64,000 nt of DNA, from contig CM055266.1 of the NCBI GenBank assembly GCA_029237695.1, forward strand, positions 108,393,370 to 108,457,369, read 5' to 3'. The first letter of the stretch is position 1; each line of letters begins with the position of its first letter. The position numbers and the translations under genes are program-made. The DNA is from Conchocele bisecta. Lineage: Eukaryota; Mollusca; Bivalvia; Lucinida; Thyasiridae. This document shows positions 38,798 to 49,845 of this stretch, one piece after another. The notes beneath the pieces were generated by a model that saw only the letters and a list, made by a program, of their open reading frames with translations, made no database searches and was not told where the DNA came from.

Positions 38798-39186
38798 CAT
38801 AGATCACAGGTGGAAGACTCGGACCTATGACACCAAAAAAATGCCTATTAAAAAAATCCCATTACCCCACCCACTTGGTCTCGTACAATGTACGAGACCA
38901 AGTGAGTGGGGTAATGGGATTTTTTTAATAGGCATTTTTTTGAATAGAAGATGGTAATGTACGAGACCAAGTGAGTGGGGTAATGGGATTTTTTTAATAT
39001 GCATTTTTTTTAATAGAAGATGGTAATGTACGAGACCAAGTGGGTGGGGTAATGAGATTTTTTTAATAGGCATTTTTTTAAATAAAAGATGGTAATGTAC
39101 GAGACCAAGTGGGTGGGGTAATGGGATTTTTTTAATAGGCATTTTGTTGGTGTCATAGGTCCGAGTCTTCCACCTGTGGCATAGAT
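38798..39186. mobile_element. TIR element of repeated CCCATTACCCCACCC subunits
   Basis: The terminal inverted repeats GGTGGAAGACTCGGACCTAT and its complement flank one direct and four inverted copies of a subunit (GAGACCAAGTGAGTGGGGTA, then ATGGGATTTTTTTAATAGGC). The minus-strand ORFs with K-K-I-P-L-P-H repeats come from it. Confidence 0.88.
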
Positions 39187-39189
39187 TAC

Positions 39190-40175
39190 CTTCGATACAT
39201 CTACCGCGGTATTGATAAATACTGACGGGTCAGCCAAAGGTAGACGCTGGTATGCACACCGTCACGGTGTAAATTCAGTCATCAAACTACAGTTCTTCAA
39301 ACGAACGTTTATCGAAATTGCAAAATACAGTCAAGAGATCTGTGAAAATCGCCGAACACGAATACTAGAAAAGTAGACATTTCAAGTGTTGTACTTTTGC
39401 ACTTGTTCATTTATGTCAAGAGCTGTGTCAATTTTGTCCGAATCCATGATAAAATGAGTCCTAGCGCGGCTGAAGCGACACTTACTGGAAATGGGACGAA
39501 CTTAATACAGTGGAACCTCTCTAAATCGGACATATTGGAAGGTCCAGGGGGTCCGGTTTAGAGATGTTCCACTGTAATTAACAACTTCATAAACATATGT
39601 TGTCATTTTACATAATGAACAGACACGACAGTGACATAAAGTAGTGAAACCCACCGAAATTAAACACAATGGGATCCCACGATGGTTTATAGAGGTTCCA
39701 CTGTATCAATAAAGAGAAGCGTGTGTGCACGACTCTCAGTAAACGTAACCACAAAGGATCGGCAAAATAGTAACACCATTAGAAGACGAATATATGTTTT
39801 ACAGCCGCCACACAGTACTTAACTCCTACTTAACCGTCGTGTAATTAAATATTTACAATTTTGCAATAAAGTTCGAGAGGGCAACACACGGCTCAAGGAA
39901 CTTGGAACAATTGATAATAAATGTTCATATATATTTTGACATACATTAAGCGTATCAAGTACCATATATAGAGGTTATTAATGGCACTTATCACGGACTT
40001 TACCTCATGGAGTATTGACCTTCGGTATTAAATCACAATTATTAATATACTAATACATCGATAATAACCATAGTTTGACACGTAAATGTGTTGCGAATAT
40101 ACAACACTAAATGGTGCAAACAAGACAAGGAGGTAAGAGTAGACGGTAAAAACATATTCCGGATGTTTCTGGATC
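39190..40175. other. Stretch with only family E remnants
   Basis: Apart from a family E copy at 39506-39576 and a half-element near 39690, I see no exon or repeat family. Confidence 0.4.
39506..39576. mobile_element. Family E mini-hairpin
   Basis: ACAGTGGAACCTCTCTAAAT and CGGACATATTGG face GGGGGTCCGGTTTAGAGATG. Confidence 0.75.
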
Positions 40176-40177
40176 AC

Positions 40178-40555
40178 AGACACAGTCTGCTTGCAAATCC
40201 TGATCCATTACTGTCCAATTGCAATGAATTGCATTCGAGAAGCATGTTGTATTTTAAACTGCAGTTTTCAGAATATTTGTAGCAATACAAAGAAAACAAT
40301 TTAAAATAAAACACTGAACCTTTTGGTAACGTGAAGTAAACATGGTTGCAATGGCCAAATAATGTAAACAAGGACATGGCGAGGTAGAATTTTTCTTTCT
40401 CAGGATTAAGTGAACCTATTATTCTATACATGCAGATCCAGTGCAGGTCATGTAAAAGAAGGTCCGCAGCACCCATGCGAATACTAGTTAAAGTAGGAGA
40501 GACTGGCCTTTAGATGGGATTCGGTTACACTATATGTAGTTTAATTATTGCAGGT
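40178..40555 (+). repeat. Family Z repeat, uninterrupted copy
   Basis: TGCTTGCAAATCCTGATCC, AAGTGAACCTATTATTC and GTAGGAGAGACTGGCC match the split copy at 24 kb. Here ATTTTAAACTGC retains one TTAA where the other copy carries family F. Confidence 0.78.
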
Positions 40556-40618
40556 GTTTTAACCTTGAGTTTGACAATGCTAATTCTGATAGTATTGGAG
40601 GACAAATTGTAATGTGGG

Positions 40619-40860
40619 TATATGTGGCGGTGACTGAAGAAACGGGGCTTATGTGTTTTGCGACAAGTGTAGATCCAGATCAGCCTGTGCATCCACAGTC
40701 TGATCAGGATCTGATTTGTTCGCAATTCCATCAATGAAGCACACGTCATGCTTTTAACAAGCAATATATACCGTTACCAAGCTGCAGGAGTTTTCTATTA
40801 ACAAGGAGCTACACTAGCCACACATGACATAAGCCCCATTTCTCCAGTCAAAGCCACATA
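40619..40860. mobile_element. Family G MITE
   Basis: TATATGTGGCGGTGACTGAA at the left and CCATTTCTCCAGTCAAAGCC at the right. Confidence 0.85.
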
Positions 40861-40934
40861 TATTTAACAAGCTGACAAAAGTGACATTATGACGTATGCA
40901 ATAATTGTAGTTCCTGATCTCAATACACATACAC

Positions 40935-41432
40935 AATGGTGCTACACTCCGAGACGGCGTAAAATGCTTCACGTCGAATTAGGTGCAGGGGCCCGTTTCA
41001 CTAAACTTCGTACGACTAAAAATGTTCGTAAGCGCACATTTAGAACCGTCTGGAAATTTCAATTGATGGATTTAAATGTATTGAGCATAGGCTGCATAAA
41101 GCATATTCAGCCTATGCTCAATAAATGGTAATCCAATAATTGTTTACAAGAAAAGATTGCTAATGTGATATTGACAGACTATCATAATTGTGCGCTTACG
41201 AACCTTTTAGTCGTACGAAGTTTAGTGAAACGGCCCCCTGATCTCCGACGAATTCCCATTCAGCTACATGCAGCTACTGCATAAACACATTTGCGCCGGT
41301 TACTATACTAGGCGAAACATGCGTTTATGCCAAATCGAGCCGAGTGGCATCTCGTTTGGAAACCGATGAATTGTTCGACTTGAAACATTTTAAGCCGGCG
41401 CGGAGTACAGCACCATGGTGCTAATTACGGAC
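40935..41432. mobile_element. Family K MITE with nested family D
   Basis: GGTGCTACACTCCGAGACGG and GTAAAATGCTTCACGTCGAA are the left arm, CATTTTAAGCCGGCGCGGAG the right arm. A family D element occupies 40988-41239. Confidence 0.8.
40988..41239. mobile_element. Family D palindromic MITE
   Basis: GGGGCCCGTTTCACTAAACT mirrors TTTAGTGAAACGGCCCCC. Confidence 0.88.
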
Positions 41433-41439
41433 GGCAATA

Positions 41440-42535
41440 CGTCTACTTGAATGAGTAAATGGCGCTCAATGGCGCGTAGACTTTATATTAATCTGAATGT
41501 TCTGGCTGTCCCGCAGGGTGACTTATTTAACTCACCCTGCGTGACAGCCGAAAAATCTGGGTTAACCTAAAATTAGTCAGACAGCGCAGATGCAAAATTT
41601 GTACAGCCGATCAGAAACATACTTGTACTTGTACATATCTACTTATCACGTGTCCCGGAATAGCCCCAAATGTAAAGAGGAAGTCATTTAAATGAATAAT
41701 TTTGCATATTCCGTATGACAAATATTCGTTTATTTTCTATTGTTTTACGCATATAATAACGGAGTAAGTCGCATTTTGGGAATAGCCCCAAATACAAACA
41801 AAGAAATTTAAATGAATAACCTTGCTTATTCCGTAAGTCAAATAATTATGCAAGTTTCGCAATTGTAATTTTATATATGATATGCCTATAATAACTGTAT
41901 ACCTGTAAGTCTCTTTTTTAACGTGGAGATATTCCGGAATATAGCCAACACTTACCTATAATTGTATGTGTATCATTTTCATCCAAAACACAGAAGTAAT
42001 TTAAACACTATCTATAACATCAGCGGTCATATTATATCAACACATCCTACCCTATTCACAGCAAGTTGTTAAAAACTGTGTTTATAGTACAGCTCAGACG
42101 CCGGACGTTCGGGTTACAAACACGAACACATGCCTATAGAATGTCACTATATCCATGTTTAAATTCCGGCGGTCACTTAAAAAGATAAACAGAACGTTTC
42201 ATGGAGATACACTGTAGCAGATACAATACTTTATATTTGTTCCGCGTCAAGTATAAGAGACATTGCGACGTTGGCGGCCAGCGTAGCCCCAGATCAGACT
42301 GCGCGTCCGTCCGTGCAGCCTGATCCGGGGCTACACTGTTCGCCATTCAATCAATTGGGAACACGTATTGTTGTCAGCGACTGTGTGTGATCGTGATGAA
42401 GATGGCGAATGTGTAATTGTTCAGGACCTATACTGGTCACCCATGTCCTAATGACCGTTGTGTGAACCGGTGGTCATTAATCCTCGGTGGTTTGACCTCA
42501 CGTGAAAAACATTCGTCTATCTGTCGACGTCAACA
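41440..42535. other. Unassigned stretch with hairpin and short duplication
   Basis: It holds a hairpin at 41507-41550 (GGCTGTCCCGCAGGGTGA and complement) and a degenerate tandem duplication at about 41655-41850 (GGAATAGCCCCAAAT, ATTTAAATGAATAA, TATTCCGTA). GTAGCCCCAGATCAGACTGC and GCCTGATCCGGGGCTAC near 42290 form a further hairpin. Confidence 0.45.
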
Positions 42536-42536
42536 C

Positions 42537-42747
42537 ACATATGAGACACGCCATGTTATTGTGTACCTTCGGACATCTGCGTTTTCATTAAATATGTTTA
42601 CAAAATTTGCAATATTTTCCGTAAATTGCATCAAAAGATGACAACATTTTCAGAGTACATGCGGAATTATGTAAATTTTGTAAACGTATTTAATGAAATT
42701 ACGCAGATGTCCGAAGGTACAAAATCGCATGGCGTGTTTCATACTTA
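42537..42747. mobile_element. Family H MITE
   Basis: ATATGAGACACGCCATG at the left and CGCATGGCGTGTTTCATAC at the right; CTTCGGACATCTGCG and complement lie within. Confidence 0.82.
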
Positions 42748-42769
42748 CCCATGTGCTACCGTCTATATG

Positions 42770-42930
42770 TAGCACGAGTGGAGAAATGACGCTTATGTGT
42801 TTTACGACCAGGGTAGATCCAGTTCAGACTGCGCATCCGCAGTCTGCTCTCGAAATTTGTGCTATTTGATCAGGAGCTACACTGGCAGCAAATCCCATAA
42901 TTTCCATTTCCGCAGTCACAGCCATATACT
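42770..42930. mobile_element. Family G MITE, shortened
   Basis: GAGTGGAGAAATGACGCTTA and CCATTTCCGCAGTCACAGCC are the two arms; the interior is partly deleted. Confidence 0.7.
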
Positions 42931-42965
42931 AGTATTGGACAAGCCATTTGTTTGTTGTACCTGAG

Positions 42966-43441
42966 AAGATATACGATACCACATGAACAATATTTACAAA
43001 AAAATACGATATCTTCCGTAAATGACGTCGAAAGTTGACGAAATATTCATAGCAAATGCGGAATAGAATAGTTTCTTTTAATAATTCCAGCACAAAAATA
43101 TTTACACAATTCCTTAATATTTGATTGGCCCGTAGCAAGTCTCTGTCCAAAATTTATATCCCAGTAAACTCCCACGCCGAACTACTTTCTACAGGTGCGC
43201 TGTCAGTGCTGTCAATGTAAACAAATGGCTGCCGTCTGTCAAAATAAACACATTTTCTTGATGAATTTATTTCAAATGCTGGAATTATAAGGAATGAATG
43301 GCCTTTTTGTGGAATTTATCGGGGATATAAAAGAAGTCTATATCCCCGATAAATTCCACAAAAATGCCATTCATTCCTATAATAGTTTCATGCAAAACTG
43401 CACATCATCGTAGGTACACAATCACATGGCTTGTTTCCTAT
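42966..43441. mobile_element. Family H MITE split by family J
   Basis: Family H sequence (CGTAAATGACGTCGAAAGTT) stops at 43075 and resumes at 43381 (CACATCATCGTAGGTACAC). The inserted family J element is flanked by a 9-bp direct repeat. Confidence 0.75.
43076..43380. mobile_element. Family J MITE with 9-bp target duplication
   Basis: AATAGTTTC occurs directly on both sides (43067-43075 and 43381-43389). The element runs from AATAATTCCAGCACAAAAAT to GCCATTCATTCCTAT and contains GATTGGCCCGTAGCAAGTC. Confidence 0.85.
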
Positions 43442-43686
43442 GTGGCTGTGACTGAAGAAGTAGGACTTATTGCATTTGTGATCAGTGTAGATCCTGATAA
43501 ATTGCATACTCCTGTAACCAGATAACGATCTATAGTCCTTGTCCGAAGCACGGCATAACGGGTGTTCCATTAATGGAATGGTGAACAATGCAGATCCTGA
43601 TCAGACTGTGCGGATGCACAGGCTGATCTGAATCTACACTGATCGCAAAACCCATGAGCCCCATTTCTCCAGTCACAGGCCCATTT
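43441..43686. mobile_element. Family G MITE
   Basis: TATGTGGCTGTGACTGAAGA at the left and CCATTTCTCCAGTCACAGGC at the right. Confidence 0.85.
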
Positions 43687-43705
43687 ACCCATTGGCTGCC
43701 GCCAT

Positions 43706-43870
43706 ATGTGGCTGTCACTGTAGAAATGGGGCTTATTTTGACATATAGACTGCATGGTAATTGTTCCATTGATGGAATGGCGAACAGTGCATATTGTGAT
43801 CAGGCACAGGCTGATCTGGATCTACACTGGTCGCAAAGCCCATAACCACAATTTCTCCACGGCCACATAT
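43706..43870. mobile_element. Family G MITE, shortened
   Basis: ATATGTGGCTGTCACTGTAG at the left and CAATTTCTCCACGGCCACAT at the right; the central part is deleted. Confidence 0.78.
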
Positions 43871-43871
43871 G

Positions 43872-44371
43872 ACAACTCGTGTCCACTGGACGACCAGGGT
43901 AAACGACCTGACCAGAGCCGACGTAAATAATCTAAATGCCAACTGGCGGCCAAATGACGGCGGGAGATCGGTTTGCACCATTAGTGTATTCAGATGCAAA
44001 ACTCGCCTATTATCGAGCACAATCGAAATATGCATCAGTGAAGTGCATCTTGATACAACAACATAGCAGCATTGCATGTGAAAATATAATCAGCAACATA
44101 GCTAGATATCTAGATGCAGTAAAAAGGACAAGTACTTACTTATCCATTTATAAGTCGTATTTGTCTGATGAAAAGGAGTTTTGTGGATGCAATATATTCA
44201 TTAGTTGTGCAACATCATGAAATGCGATAAACATGTTTATGTTAAAATTGCTAGCCTGCTATTTGCGTTATTTTTATATTTGATGCTTTGACAAAATATG
44301 TATTGGCCCGTTTTGTTAACTGTTATTTATTATACGAGTTTACGCTACGTTGTTGTTAATAAAATGACAGT
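43872..44371. other. Unassigned stretch before the 26-bp array
   Basis: A plus-strand ORF of 94 codons (about 43936-44220) has no recognisable motif or clear splice context, so it is not called as a gene. Confidence 0.4.
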
Positions 44372-46275
44372 ACACCGCGAGGTTGCTCGGCGAAATTACG
44401 CCGCGAGGTTGCCAGGCGATATTTCACCGCGAGGTTGCCAGGTGAAATTATACCGCGAGGTTGCCATTTGACATTTGACCGCGAGATTGCCAGGCGATGT
44501 TTCACCGCGAGGTTGCCAGGCGACCAGGCACCATTTCACTACGAGGTTGCCAGGCGACATTCGCCACGAGGTTGCCAGGCAACATTTCATATCGAGGCTG
44601 CCAAGCGACATTTCAGTGCGATGTTGCCAGGCGCCATTTCACTGCGAGATTGTCGCCTAGGTTACCAGGCGACAGTTCACCTCGAGGTTACCAGTCGACA
44701 GTTCACTGCGAGGTTGCCAGGCTACATTTCACCACAACGTTGCCAGGCGATATAACACCGTGAGGTTGCCAAGCGACATTACATCATCGCGTGGTCAACC
44801 GCCAGGCAACATGTCACCTCGAGGTTACCAGGCGACATGTCACCGCCAGGTTGCCAGGTGACATTATATCACGTGGTTGCCAGGCAACATTGCCCTGCGT
44901 GGTTGCCAGGCGACATTAAACCGCGTGGTTGCCAGGCAACAATAAACCACGTGGTTATCAGGCGATATTACACCGTGTGGTTTCCAGGCGACATTACAAC
45001 GCTTGGTTGCCAGGTGACATTACACCCTGTGGCGACATTACACTACGTGATTGCCAGGCGACATTACGTCACGTGGTTGCCAGAATAGATTACATTGCGT
45101 GGTTACCAGGTGACATTTCACCACGTGGTTGCCAGGCGACATTACGTCACGTGGTTGCCAGAATACATATAATACTTCACATTCTTGCCATACGACATTA
45201 CTTCACGTGCTTTCCAGGTGATAAGTATTGCTTCACGTGCTCGTCAGGCGATATTACTTCACGGGCTTCCCAGGCGATATTACTTCACGTGACTGCCTGG
45301 CGATATTACTTCAAGTATTTTCCAATCGATATTACTTCACGTACTTACGAGACGATATGACCTCATTTGCTTGCCAGGCGATATTACTTCAGGTGCTTGC
45401 CAGGCGATATTACTTCACGTATTTGCAGGTGATATTCACGTGTTTGCCAGGCGATATTACTTCACGTGATTGCCTGGCGATATTACTTCACGTATTTTTA
45501 AGGTGATATTACTTCATGTGCTTACGAAAAGGTATTATTTCATTTTCTTGCCAGGCGATATTACTTCCCGTGCTTGCCAGGCCATGTCACTTCACGTGCT
45601 TGTAAGGCGATATTATTCACGTGCTTGCCAGGCGTTATTACTTCACGTGCTTGCTATACGATATTATTTCACGTGCTTGCCATGCGATATTCCCTCACGT
45701 GCTTGCCAAGCGATAATACTTCACGTGCTTGCCAGGCGATATTACGTCACGTACTTGCCAGGCGTTATTACTTCACGTGCTTGCTAGGCGATATTATTTC
45801 ACGTGCTTGCCATGCGATATTCCCTCACGTGCTTGCCAAGCGATACTACCTCACGCGCTTGCCTGACGATATTACTCCACGTGCTTGCCAGACGATATTA
45901 CTGCACGTGCTTGCAGAGACGCGATTACTTCACATGCTTGCCAGACGATATTACCTCACGTGCTTGCCAGATGATATTACTTCACGTGCTTGCTGAGACG
46001 ATATTACTTCACGTGCTTACCAGGCGATACTACATCACGTGTTTGCCAGACGTTATTACTTCACGTGCTTGCCAGGCGATATTACTTCACGTGCTTGCCA
46101 GGCGATATTACATTACGTGCTTGCCAGGCGATATTACTTCACGTGCTTGCCAGGCGATATTACCTCACGTGCTTGCCAGGCGATATTACTTCACGTGCTT
46201 ATCAGCCGATATTACTTCACATGCTAGCTTCACGTTACATCATGACGATATTATTTCATGTGCTTGCCTTGCCAG
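44372..46275 (+). repeat. 26-bp minisatellite array (about 1.9 kb)
   Basis: The unit grades from GCGAGGTTGCCAGGCGACAT at the left to CACGTGCTTGCCAGGCGATA at the right, with a period of 26 bp in regular parts (about 70 units by length). Many units carry CACGTG. Because 26 is not a multiple of three, all plus frames cycle through the same 26-residue pattern, giving ORFs up to 171 codons; these are not genes. Confidence 0.97.
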
Positions 46276-46279
46276 ACAC

Positions 46280-47025
46280 AGTACAACTTTAATGTATGAT
46301 TCTTTAGCTGAGCAATAAACACAATCTAGCATTTGCGTTGTTTCAATGCGATATTTATGATACACTTTGACTAATTCAATAAGTAACACGACATAGCCTT
46401 GTCTTATGAAATCAGTAACCTCATTAAAAAAAATGGTATTAAATCATCATTCATGTAAGATCCTTCATGCATCGATTGAGTACTCAAGAAATGACATAGT
46501 TGCGAACAGTAACTCTTGCAATCTAGTCACGGGAGTATATTTCAAGAGTTACAATTCTAGGAAATGACTAGTTCTGTGTAACAAAATCTGTGCAACATAG
46601 ATTAGATTGCACTACCTCAAAAATTCCCTCCCAAAATAAATAACTTCATCTCCATCTCACTTGACCAAACTGGAGTAACATATTTGAACATGTGTATATA
46701 ATTCTAGCATTTATTTAGAATATTGCTTGTTACATGCATGGCCGTTGCGTCATCTATGTTCGTGTTATATACACATATTGTTGCCATATCTATATGACCT
46801 GAGTGATAAAATAATTTGAAAAAGAAAATTGGCGCTGTTCTATCACATATAACGATAGCTTACCCGGTGAGATATGGAGAATAGCCAGCATACCGCGATC
46901 ATGCTGTGAACAAACAAGACATAGACTATAGATGAATACCAACGGTTATAGTGGACACGTGTTGTCCGGGTTACAAATGGGAAATTGTTTATTTTTCACG
47001 ATATCGTGTCATACTGAGGTTAGAT
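46280..47025. other. Unassigned stretch with hairpin remnant
   Basis: It holds a degenerate relative of the 6.4-kb GTAACTCTTGCAA hairpin (46498-46562) and one exon-like segment listed separately. Confidence 0.4.
46864..46903 (-). CDS. Candidate 40-nt micro-exon
   Basis: A strong acceptor (TCTTGTTTGTTCACAG) and donor (CACCGG|GTAAGC) bracket 40 nt that can read MIAVCWLFSISHR or HDRGMLAILHISP. It does not fit the phase of the other candidate exons. A non-coding leader exon is equally possible. Confidence 0.22.
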
Positions 47026-47026
47026 G

Positions 47027-47250
47027 TGGCTGTGACTGGAGAAATTGGGCTTATGGGTTTTGCGACCAGTGTGGATCCAGATCAGCATGTGCATCCGCAC
47101 AGTCTGATCAGGATCTACACGGTTCCCAATTTCATCAACGAAACACCCGTCATGCTTCTAATAAGCAAAATAGATAAGTATCAGGCTATAGGAGTGTGCT
47201 ATTGGTCAGAAATCCCAAAAAGCCCCATTTCTCCAGTGACAGTCACATAT
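47027..47250. mobile_element. Family G MITE
   Basis: GATGTGGCTGTGACTGGAG at the left and CATTTCTCCAGTGACAGTCA at the right. Confidence 0.87.
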
Positions 47251-47337
47251 ACAAGATGTACCAGTATCACAAAATATGTGATTTATTCTATGCACTAACA
47301 GGGCTAGTGTTTTCAGAAGACAGAGAAGTATTTCGTA

Positions 47338-47526
47338 TTTGTGACTGTGACTGGAGAAGTGGGGCTTATGGGTTTTGCGATCAGTGTATATCCAGATCAG
47401 CCTGTGCATTCGCACCCTGGCGAACGGTGCATATCCTGATCAGTTTGTGCGGATGCACATGCTGATCGGAATCTGCACTGGTTGCAAAACCCATAAGCCC
47501 CAGTTCTGCAATCACAGCCATATATG
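47338..47526. mobile_element. Family G MITE
   Basis: TTGTGACTGTGACTGGAGAA at the left and CCAGTTCTGCAATCACAGCC at the right. Confidence 0.83.
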
Positions 47527-47752
47527 AGACAAGCCATGCGGTTTTTTACCTACGGACATCGGTATTTCATGAAATATATTTACAGAAAATTGGATATTTT
47601 CCGTAAATTACTTCAGAAGTTGACACAAATTCCGCATGTAGTCTGAAAATTTTGTCAACATTTGACGCCATTTACGGAAAATTTTGTAAACGTATTTAAT
47701 GAAATTAAACAGATGTCCGAAGGTACAAAATCCCATGTCGTGTCTCATATGA
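47523..47752. mobile_element. Family H MITE
   Basis: TATGAGACAAGCCATGCGG at the left and CATGTCGTGTCTCATATGA at the right; it directly abuts the preceding family G element. Confidence 0.82.
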
Positions 47753-48004
47753 GGCCCGTTTTCAACGACGTGTAGTATATTACTGAACTATAACTGTTAC
47801 TATAATTTACATCATGAATGTCACTGAGATATGGATGCATGAACAGAAGCAATAAACACTTTTATCACATCTGTAGTTTCAAGCTGAAATAAAACTCCCA
47901 TTTGTTACCTTTCACGGCCCAGTCAAGACAACACGTCCTTAAAACGTAATAAAGTGTGAGTAAAGACCAGTCGGCGATGAAGCTTTGAAGTTTCGATATG
48001 GTGA

Positions 48005-48251
48005 CTATATTCGGCCGTGACTTGAGAAATGGAGGTGTATGGGAGCTGTGAGTTGTAGCTCTTGGTCAACTAACACGCTCCTGTAGCCGGATAACTATCT
48101 AAATTGCTTGTTTGAAGCATTACGGGAGTTTTATAGATGGAGTGGCGACCAGTGCAGATCCTGATCAGACTGTGCGGATGCACAGTCTGATCTGGATCTA
48201 CACTGGTCGCACAACCAAATACGCCCACTTTCTCCAGTCACGGCCACATAT
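48005..48251. mobile_element. Family G MITE
   Basis: TCGGCCGTGACTTGAGAAAT at the left and CTTTCTCCAGTCACGGCCAC at the right. Confidence 0.83.
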
Positions 48252-48254
48252 TTG

Positions 48255-49010
48255 TTTTTGTAATAAATGTAATAATAACGACAACGGGAAATGGATGGAG
48301 CGCCATCACAATATATTGTGCCCACCTTTTTTCATATATTTTGTTTAAGTCCGAAAGGGGGAGATACTCCATGGCCTGGTGGGTCGTCGAATAAAACGTC
48401 GAAATTCACTTTGTGCATCTGCGCACTATAAGGACGCCATTCCAAACACTATTAAGTCCCCAGGGCGGGCTGGCGGATATGGGCGGGTTACAACGGACGC
48501 GTTTCGCGTTGGCCGGAGAACATTTCGGACGGGCAGACACTCGTGACGAACACAATATCATTATCTTTCTCTAAAGTGAGTGAAAGGCGAACAACGTAGT
48601 TGCTGATCTGGGGCTACTCTGGTCGAATACGTCGTAAAGTCGGGGTTATCGTCCGATCGCCAAATTGTACGACCATAATTGGTCACATAAACAATACAGT
48701 CGATTACACTTTAGATATGTGTTCGTCATAGACCACCCACCATGTGTTTTATTTCATTACATGCAGCCGTATCGTAGTTTGTATATGAATATGAAATCCA
48801 TACGTTTAGTATCATGGCAACGAGTGCAATGAATGCATTTCTTTTGTGGCAGAATGTTTATAACGTGTGTGAAAATGCTAATACAGCAACAAACGAGCAA
48901 GTGTTACTGTGGCAAGTTCACGTATTTGGTGCGAAAAAACGTGTATGGAAGAACTTTTGTTACATCTCCAATATATATGGTCATATCGGGTTACTGTTCA
49001 GTGTTGAAGC
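48255..49010. other. Unassigned, locally GC-rich stretch
   Basis: The segment 48340-48660 is richer in GC and CpG than its surroundings (GGGCGGGCTGGCGGATATGG). No ORF or splice pattern stands out. A plus-strand ORF starting at 48814 (MATSAMNAFLLWQNVYNVCE) runs into a family D element and is not supported. Confidence 0.35.
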
Positions 49011-49011
49011 C

Positions 49012-49254
49012 AGGGGACCGTTTCACTAAACTTCGTACGATTAAAATATTCGTAAGTGCAAACTTATGATAGTCTGTAAATTTCATATTAACAATGTTTT
49101 CATGTAAACGATTATTAGATTTACATTTATTGAGCATAGGCTGCAAGTAGCTTATGCTCAATAAATGTAAATCCATCAATTGAAATTTCCAGACGATCCT
49201 GAATTTGCACTTACGAACATTTTAGTCGGACGGAGTTTAGTGAAACAACCCCCA
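49012..49254. mobile_element. Family D palindromic MITE
   Basis: GGGGACCGTTTCACTAAACT mirrors TTTAGTGAAACAACCCCC. Confidence 0.87.
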
Positions 49255-49377
49255 GGTTCTCGCCGAGGGGCGGGGGAGCTGCGATTTGGGGATTGGGGGA
49301 TTTGTGGATCGCGTTTAGAAAGTGGGAAGGGAGTATCCTTCCCTTAGAAACACGTAAGTTAAAGTAACAATACACAC

Positions 49378-49428
49378 CTGACCACATTGTAATGGGTGCA
49401 TGCATTCGCACCCCTTGCAGCCCACTGA
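49378..49428 (-). CDS. Candidate exon (chain member 2)
   Basis: Sixteen codons (SGLQGVRMHAPITMWS) lie between an acceptor CATTGTCGTAG and a donor TCAG|GTGTGT. It enters with two bases and leaves one, fitting the candidate exon at 50.5 kb upstream and the one at 37.0 kb downstream. Unrecognised. Confidence 0.22.
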
Positions 49429-49429
49429 C

Positions 49430-49845
49430 TACGACAATGCGATTATACTTGGCAGACAAACGAACCAAAATATGTTGAGTGTTTTTTAATACAGTACGTA
49501 CGCTATATTACCGCTCCACATTGGATATTCGCGTGCAGCAACAAATGAGTGTAAATCGTCTCCCATGACAAATGTATTCACATATTTACTGCACAATATC
49601 AGTCTTGATAAATTTGAAATAAAATATTTCCTGCCGTCTCATTCTACACGGATGAAGATGTCAGCTATTATAATAATGAATAGCGATCTTGACATTTCAC
49701 CTGCTACTTGTATTGTGGTAGTAATGTTCATATTTCATATCATTTTTTCTCAACCTTTTCACATGTGAATTAATTTATTATGAAAACTGCCTGATTGTAT
49801 CAGATTGGTTCAAAGTATATTCCGATTCTCTGCTTAAAGGCAATT
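49430..49845. other. Unassigned stretch
   Basis: A plus-strand ORF at 49565-49768 has a hydrophobic end (TCIVVVMFIFHIIF) but no splice or family support. No repeat is recognised. Confidence 0.3.

Noticed and set aside
43936..44220. 94-codon plus-strand ORF before the 26-bp array
   Set aside because: No recognisable domain, no clear splice sites, and an overlapping minus-strand ORF of similar length; it cannot be distinguished from chance.
44435..46318. Plus-strand ORFs of up to 171 codons with repeated Y-F-T-C-L-P-G-D-I
   Set aside because: They arise from the 26-bp minisatellite; all three frames show the same cyclic pattern, and no start, splice or family context supports a protein.
48814..49029. 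Plus-strand ORF beginning MATSAMNAF
   Set aside because: It runs into the start of a family D element, has two overlapping open frames and shows no family motif.
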